Below are positions 15,638 through 18,620 of a DNA stretch of 18,620 bases, one piece after another. This DNA comes from Bacteroidota bacterium (GTDB lineage: Bacteria; Bacteroidota; Ignavibacteria; Ignavibacteriales; Melioribacteraceae), in assembly GCA_023447335.1 (NCBI GenBank), contig JAEXOD010000188.1:1-18620 (forward strand), in the 5' to 3' direction. How positions within the stretch are numbered: the stretch's first letter is position 1; every line of letters begins with the position of its first letter. A program made the translations under genes and the position numbers. The notes under the pieces were generated by a model. That model saw nothing but the letters and a program-made list of their open reading frames with translations, ran no database searches and had not been told where the DNA came from.

Positions 15638-17038
15638 ATGTTTATATATAATACGCTTACAAAAAAGAAAGAAGAATTTACTACTATACAACCAAATAAA
15701 GTAACCATGTATGTTTGCGGTCCTACCGTATATGATTATTTTCATATCGGTAATGCTCGTTCTTTTATTATGAGTGATATAATTAGACGTTATTTGGAAT
15801 ATAAAAAATACGATGTAAAGTTTGTAATGAATCTTACTGATGTTGATGACAAGATTATTAAAAAAGCGAATTCGGAAGGAATTGAGTCTAATAAAGTTGC
15901 AGAAAAATTTGCAGATGCTTTTTTTGAAGATATAAAAAAACTTAAAGTAAAACCGGCTACAGTTTACCCAAAAGCAACCGAGCACATAACTGAAATAGTG
16001 AATATTATTAAGAAGATAGAAGAAAACGGGTTTGCTTATAATAAAGATGGTAATGTTTTTTTTGATGTTGTCAAATTTAATGAATACGGAAAATTAAGCG
16101 GTAAAAATATTCACGACTTAATAAGCGGTGCCAGAATTGAAATAAACGAAGAGAAAGAAAACCCCCTTGATTTTGCTTTATGGAAAAAGGCAAAACCTAA
16201 TGAACCATATTGGGAAAGTCCGTGGGGGAACGGTCGCCCCGGTTGGCATATAGAATGCTCGGCAATGAGCACAAAACACTTAGGCGAAACTATTGATATA
16301 CATGCCGGAGGTAGCGATTTAATTTTCCCGCATCACGAAAATGAAATTGCTCAAAGTGAATGTGCAAATCATAAAAAATTTGTTAACTATTGGATTCATT
16401 TTGGGTTTTTGAATATAAATGACGAAAAAATGTCCAAATCACTTGGAAACTTTTTTACCGCTCGAGATATATTAAAAAGTTATAGTGCCGAATCAATAAG
16501 ATTATTATTTAGTCAATCACATTATGCAAGTCCGTTAAATTTTAAATCAGATTTACTAGACGCAGCCCAAAAAGGGTTAGATAAAATTTCAGGTTTAGTT
16601 GAAAGACTTGATGATATAATTAAAAACGAAACCGATACGGAAGGATTTACTTTTAATTTAGAAGAATATTATAAATTATTTGAACAAGCTATGGATGATG
16701 ACTTTAACACTCCAAAAGCGGTTGCTATAATTTTTGATTTTGCGAGAGACGCTAATAAGTATTTAAGTGAAAATAATGTCGGAAAAAACGGTGCAACAAT
16801 AATTAAAGAATTTATTATAAATACTGCCGAAAATGTTTTAGGAATAGTTCCTGTAGTTACAAATGACAGTAAATCCGGAGAACTTACGGATAAACTGATA
16901 GAATTATTTATCAAACTTAGGATAGAAGCAAAAGTTCAAAAAAATTATGCTCTTGCTGATTCTATTCGCAAAGAATTAGAGCTTTTAGGAATTACGTTGC
17001 AAGACACAAAAGCAGGTACAACATTCAAAATAAACTAA
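15638..17038 (+). CDS. cysS: Cysteinyl-tRNA synthetase
   Basis: Class I aminoacyl-tRNA synthetase that charges tRNA-Cys; cytoplasmic and essential. The 466-residue length is typical. The ATG at 15638 was chosen because GAGGA lies five bases upstream and because MFIYNTLTKKKEEF matches the family start; an ATG 63 bases further upstream would add an atypical 21-residue leader and lacks a ribosome site. Key elements are GPTVYDYFHIGN with the HIGH-like HIGN (36-39), KMSKS at 264-268, and the zinc ligands Cys27, Cys207, His232 and Glu236 (the last two in PHHENE), matching E. coli CysRS Cys28, Cys209, His234 and Glu238. The following small gene starts 9 bp after the stop and may be cotranscribed. 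Confidence 0.98.
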   Translation: MFIYNTLTKKKEEFTTIQPNKVTMYVCGPTVYDYFHIGNARSFIMSDIIRRYLEYKKYDVKFVMNLTDVDDKIIKKANSEGIESNKVAEKFADAFFEDIKKLKVKPATVYPKATEHITEIVNIIKKIEENGFAYNKDGNVFFDVVKFNEYGKLSGKNIHDLISGARIEINEEKENPLDFALWKKAKPNEPYWESPWGNGRPGWHIECSAMSTKHLGETIDIHAGGSDLIFPHHENEIAQSECANHKKFVNYWIHFGFLNINDEKMSKSLGNFFTARDILKSYSAESIRLLFSQSHYASPLNFKSDLLDAAQKGLDKISGLVERLDDIIKNETDTEGFTFNLEEYYKLFEQAMDDDFNTPKAVAIIFDFARDANKYLSENNVGKNGATIIKEFIINTAENVLGIVPVVTNDSKSGELTDKLIELFIKLRIEAKVQKNYALADSIRKELELLGITLQDTKAGTTFKIN

Positions 17039-17047
17039 TACAAAAAT

Positions 17048-17401
17048 ATGAGTAAGCCGGTGATTATTTTTGAGATTGCGGGCATAATAATAATTGGGTA
17101 TATTATTCATTACTTTTTTTTCAATATATATGAAACAAAAGCTGAATATAAACTATTAAATAAGAATAACGGCATAAACACATACGCGTTTGAAGTAAAA
17201 CTTATAAATGCGGTCGGATTTGAAATACCGTTTAGAAAGGCTGATTTTGATGTTGAAGTAATTGAAGGTTTGCATAATGTAAAGAAAATGGATAATGCTG
17301 CCAAAACTATTACTATATATGATAGAAGAGGAACCAGAATTATTGTTAAAATTAAATGTGAATATAGTTTAGCACAAGAATTACTTACTATTGTTAATTG
17401 A
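17048..17401 (+). CDS. Small membrane-anchored hypothetical protein
   Basis: Not recognised. The 117-residue protein has one N-terminal hydrophobic segment (about 4-25, IIFEIAGIIIIGYIIHYFFF) and a soluble, mostly beta-looking domain of ~90 residues with alternating hydrophobic residues (YAFEVKLINAVGFEIPFRK; AKTITIYDRRGTRIIVKIKC). The anchor is probably uncleaved and the domain extracytoplasmic. It starts 9 bp after cysS without a clear ribosome site and stops 10 bp before the next gene, so a cysS-hyp-barrel transcript is likely. Its pairing with a predicted outer-membrane barrel hints at an envelope role, which is only contextual. Confidence 0.8.
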   Translation: MSKPVIIFEIAGIIIIGYIIHYFFFNIYETKAEYKLLNKNNGINTYAFEVKLINAVGFEIPFRKADFDVEVIEGLHNVKKMDNAAKTITIYDRRGTRIIVKIKCEYSLAQELLTIVN

Positions 17402-17411
17402 ACGAGGAATT

Positions 17412-18182
17412 ATGAAAAAGTTTTTTATCTCTATTCTCCTTTTATTCTTTGTTACAACAGTTTTTGCACAAGGTACTGCCGGAACGGAAGCAAATTACGA
17501 GTATAGATATTTAATAGACGTGCCTTCAACCGGTGTTTTGGAAAAAGGTTTTGTAGGTGTTAGTTTAGATGCAATGCCTTTAGGTGTAATCATAACCAAA
17601 ATTGAAGTCGGAGTATTTAAGAATTTTAGTTTTGGAATTTCTTACGGAGGTGCTAACGTAATTGGTCAAGGAACTATTGATTGGTATAAACTTCCGGGGG
17701 TTAATGTTAGATTTAGAGTTCTTGATGAAACAGATCAATATCCTGCATTAACAATCGGATTTGACTCTCAAGGTAAAGGTTCATATTATTCTTCCGAAAA
17801 CAGATTCGAAATAAAATCACCCGGATTTTTCGCTTCAGCTTCTCGTAATTTTAAGTTTTTGGGATATTTAAATTTAGTTGCTGCATTAAACTATTCGTTA
17901 GAAAGGAAAGACGGAGATAAAGACCTTAACTTTGCTTTTGGTTTGGAAAAGACTATCGGAGAGCAGTTTTCGGTAATTGCCGAATATAATTTAGGAATTA
18001 ATGATAATAACGGCGGAGCTTACGGTAACGGTAGCGGATACTTAAACTTTGGTGCTCGTTTTAGTCCTGGTGGCGGGTTTACTTTTGGTATAGATTTAAG
18101 GAATCTTTCAGATAATAGAAAAGTAAACAGCGGAAAAGCTGATAGAGCCATTTTTGTTGAGTATATTAAAGCTATTTTTTAG
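17412..18182 (+). CDS. Predicted outer-membrane beta-barrel protein
   Basis: A 256-residue exported protein. The ATG at 17412 is favoured over an in-frame ATG at 17391 because GAGGA lies just upstream and the product begins with a standard signal peptide (MKKFFISILLLFFVTTVFA, cleavage likely after Ala19 before QG). The mature chain is rich in alternating aromatic/hydrophobic and polar residues separated by Gly/Asp/Asn turns. Examples are YPALTIGFDSQGKGSYY, FAFGLEKTIGEQFSVIAEYN and GFTFGIDLRNLSDN. It ends in a strand with C-terminal Phe (EYIKAIF), the usual barrel-assembly signal. It resembles YjbH-like or general barrel proteins of this lineage, but a precise family is not assigned. Likely last gene of the cysS transcript. 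Confidence 0.8.
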   Translation: MKKFFISILLLFFVTTVFAQGTAGTEANYEYRYLIDVPSTGVLEKGFVGVSLDAMPLGVIITKIEVGVFKNFSFGISYGGANVIGQGTIDWYKLPGVNVRFRVLDETDQYPALTIGFDSQGKGSYYSSENRFEIKSPGFFASASRNFKFLGYLNLVAALNYSLERKDGDKDLNFAFGLEKTIGEQFSVIAEYNLGINDNNGGAYGNGSGYLNFGARFSPGGGFTFGIDLRNLSDNRKVNSGKADRAIFVEYIKAIF

Positions 18183-18202
18183 TGTATTTTATTTTATACA
18201 CT
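18181..18202 (+). terminator. Weak hairpin after the barrel gene
   Basis: A 7-bp stem, AGTGTAT (18181-18187) with ATACACT (18196-18202), and an AT loop start inside the stop codon. Only a scattered T-rich stretch follows (GTAGTTTT), so it is at best a weak intrinsic terminator. Confidence 0.35.
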
Positions 18203-18620
18203 TGTGTAGTTTTAAAATGACAATTGATGCGGGGTGAAAATTATACAATTCATGATTTTATATTTATTTCCTTAATTTTGCATCTTTAGTGTTTATCACC
18301 GGAATATGGAGCATAAGCAATATTTCCGAGCTTTTTCCAAATTCAAGTTTAAGGGGAAAATAATTTTTCTTCAGGATCATTAACTTACTTACTCACTCGA
18401 TTTTCTCTCAGAAAGAATATTAATCTCTACACAACATAATATTTTATAAGTAGTTATAATGATTTAACAGCCATTTACTGCTCGGTTTAAAGTCCAATAA
18501 AAGAGTTCTCCGGGGATTATTAAGAGGTCGTTTGTGACTTTGTTTTCGCTCTTCTTTGTTTTGCTGAGAGCTTAATTTAAATTATTAAAACTTAATTTTC
18601 TTGAATTCCGGTTATCGTTT
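18203..18620. other. Intergenic stretch without a confident gene
   Basis: No ORF longer than a few tens of codons on either strand and no tRNA or rRNA motif. A TAATTTTG box at 18273-18280, with only a poor upstream partner (TTC, 21 nt away), could be a -7 element. A 25-codon reading frame (18306-18383, MEHKQYFRAF start) follows after GGA. Small hairpins lie at 18300-18328 (CGGAATAT/ATATTTCCG) and 18333-18360 (TTTTCC/GGAAAA, then T-rich). It may be an untranslated leader, a small-RNA gene or decayed DNA; the evidence does not decide. Confidence 0.4.

Noticed and set aside
17391..17411. Earlier start for the barrel protein
   Set aside because: It would put seven residues before a standard signal peptide and overlap the preceding gene; GAGGA precedes the ATG at 17412.

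Overview
The window is AT-rich, with long intergenic A/T runs. It carries housekeeping genes, a large signalling operon and two intergenic stretches with no clear gene. The protein flavour fits a Gram-negative of the Bacteroidota/Ignavibacteria kind: a C-terminal-Phe outer-membrane barrel, multi-PAS kinase, AGCS symporter and many SpoIIE-type phosphatases. A TTG-N21-TATTTTTG promoter-like site upstream of cysS agrees with this. Shine-Dalgarno sites (GAGGA type) are present at several genes, so it is not a strictly SD-less lineage. The taxon is an inference from style, not a database match.

Layout: 1-458 is non-coding. It holds two direct copies of a ~168-bp unit, heptamer repeats and the terminator of purA. 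On the minus strand, a STAS-domain protein gene (1808-2149) is followed by a terminator hairpin and then purA (459-1727). Diverging from the STAS gene is a tightly packed seven-gene plus-strand operon (2324-11222): an ECF sigma factor; an unrecognised single-pass membrane protein; an 8-TM GAF-PP2C phosphatase; a STAS antagonist; an RsbW/SpoIIAB-like kinase; a soluble GAF-GAF-PP2C phosphatase; and a PDZ-polytopic-GAF-PP2C phosphatase. Gene junctions overlap or are separated by no more than 17 bp. An AGCS alanine/glycine symporter with a strong terminator, a soluble five-PAS histidine kinase, cysS, a small membrane-anchored protein and a probable outer-membrane beta-barrel follow. The last ~440 bp have no convincing gene.

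Working model: the operon looks like a complete partner-switching circuit (three phosphatase inputs, kinase, STAS antagonist, plus a second STAS protein divergently encoded) joined to an ECF sigma factor. The sigma gene has a textbook ECF promoter (GGAACC-N15-CGTC) placed so that transcription would begin at or within about 2 nt of its ATG. That suggests autoregulation and a leaderless mRNA. Partner switching normally controls SigB/SigF-type sigma factors or other outputs. The pairing with an ECF sigma factor, and with a membrane protein of unknown type where an anti-sigma factor would be expected, is the most interesting feature of the window.
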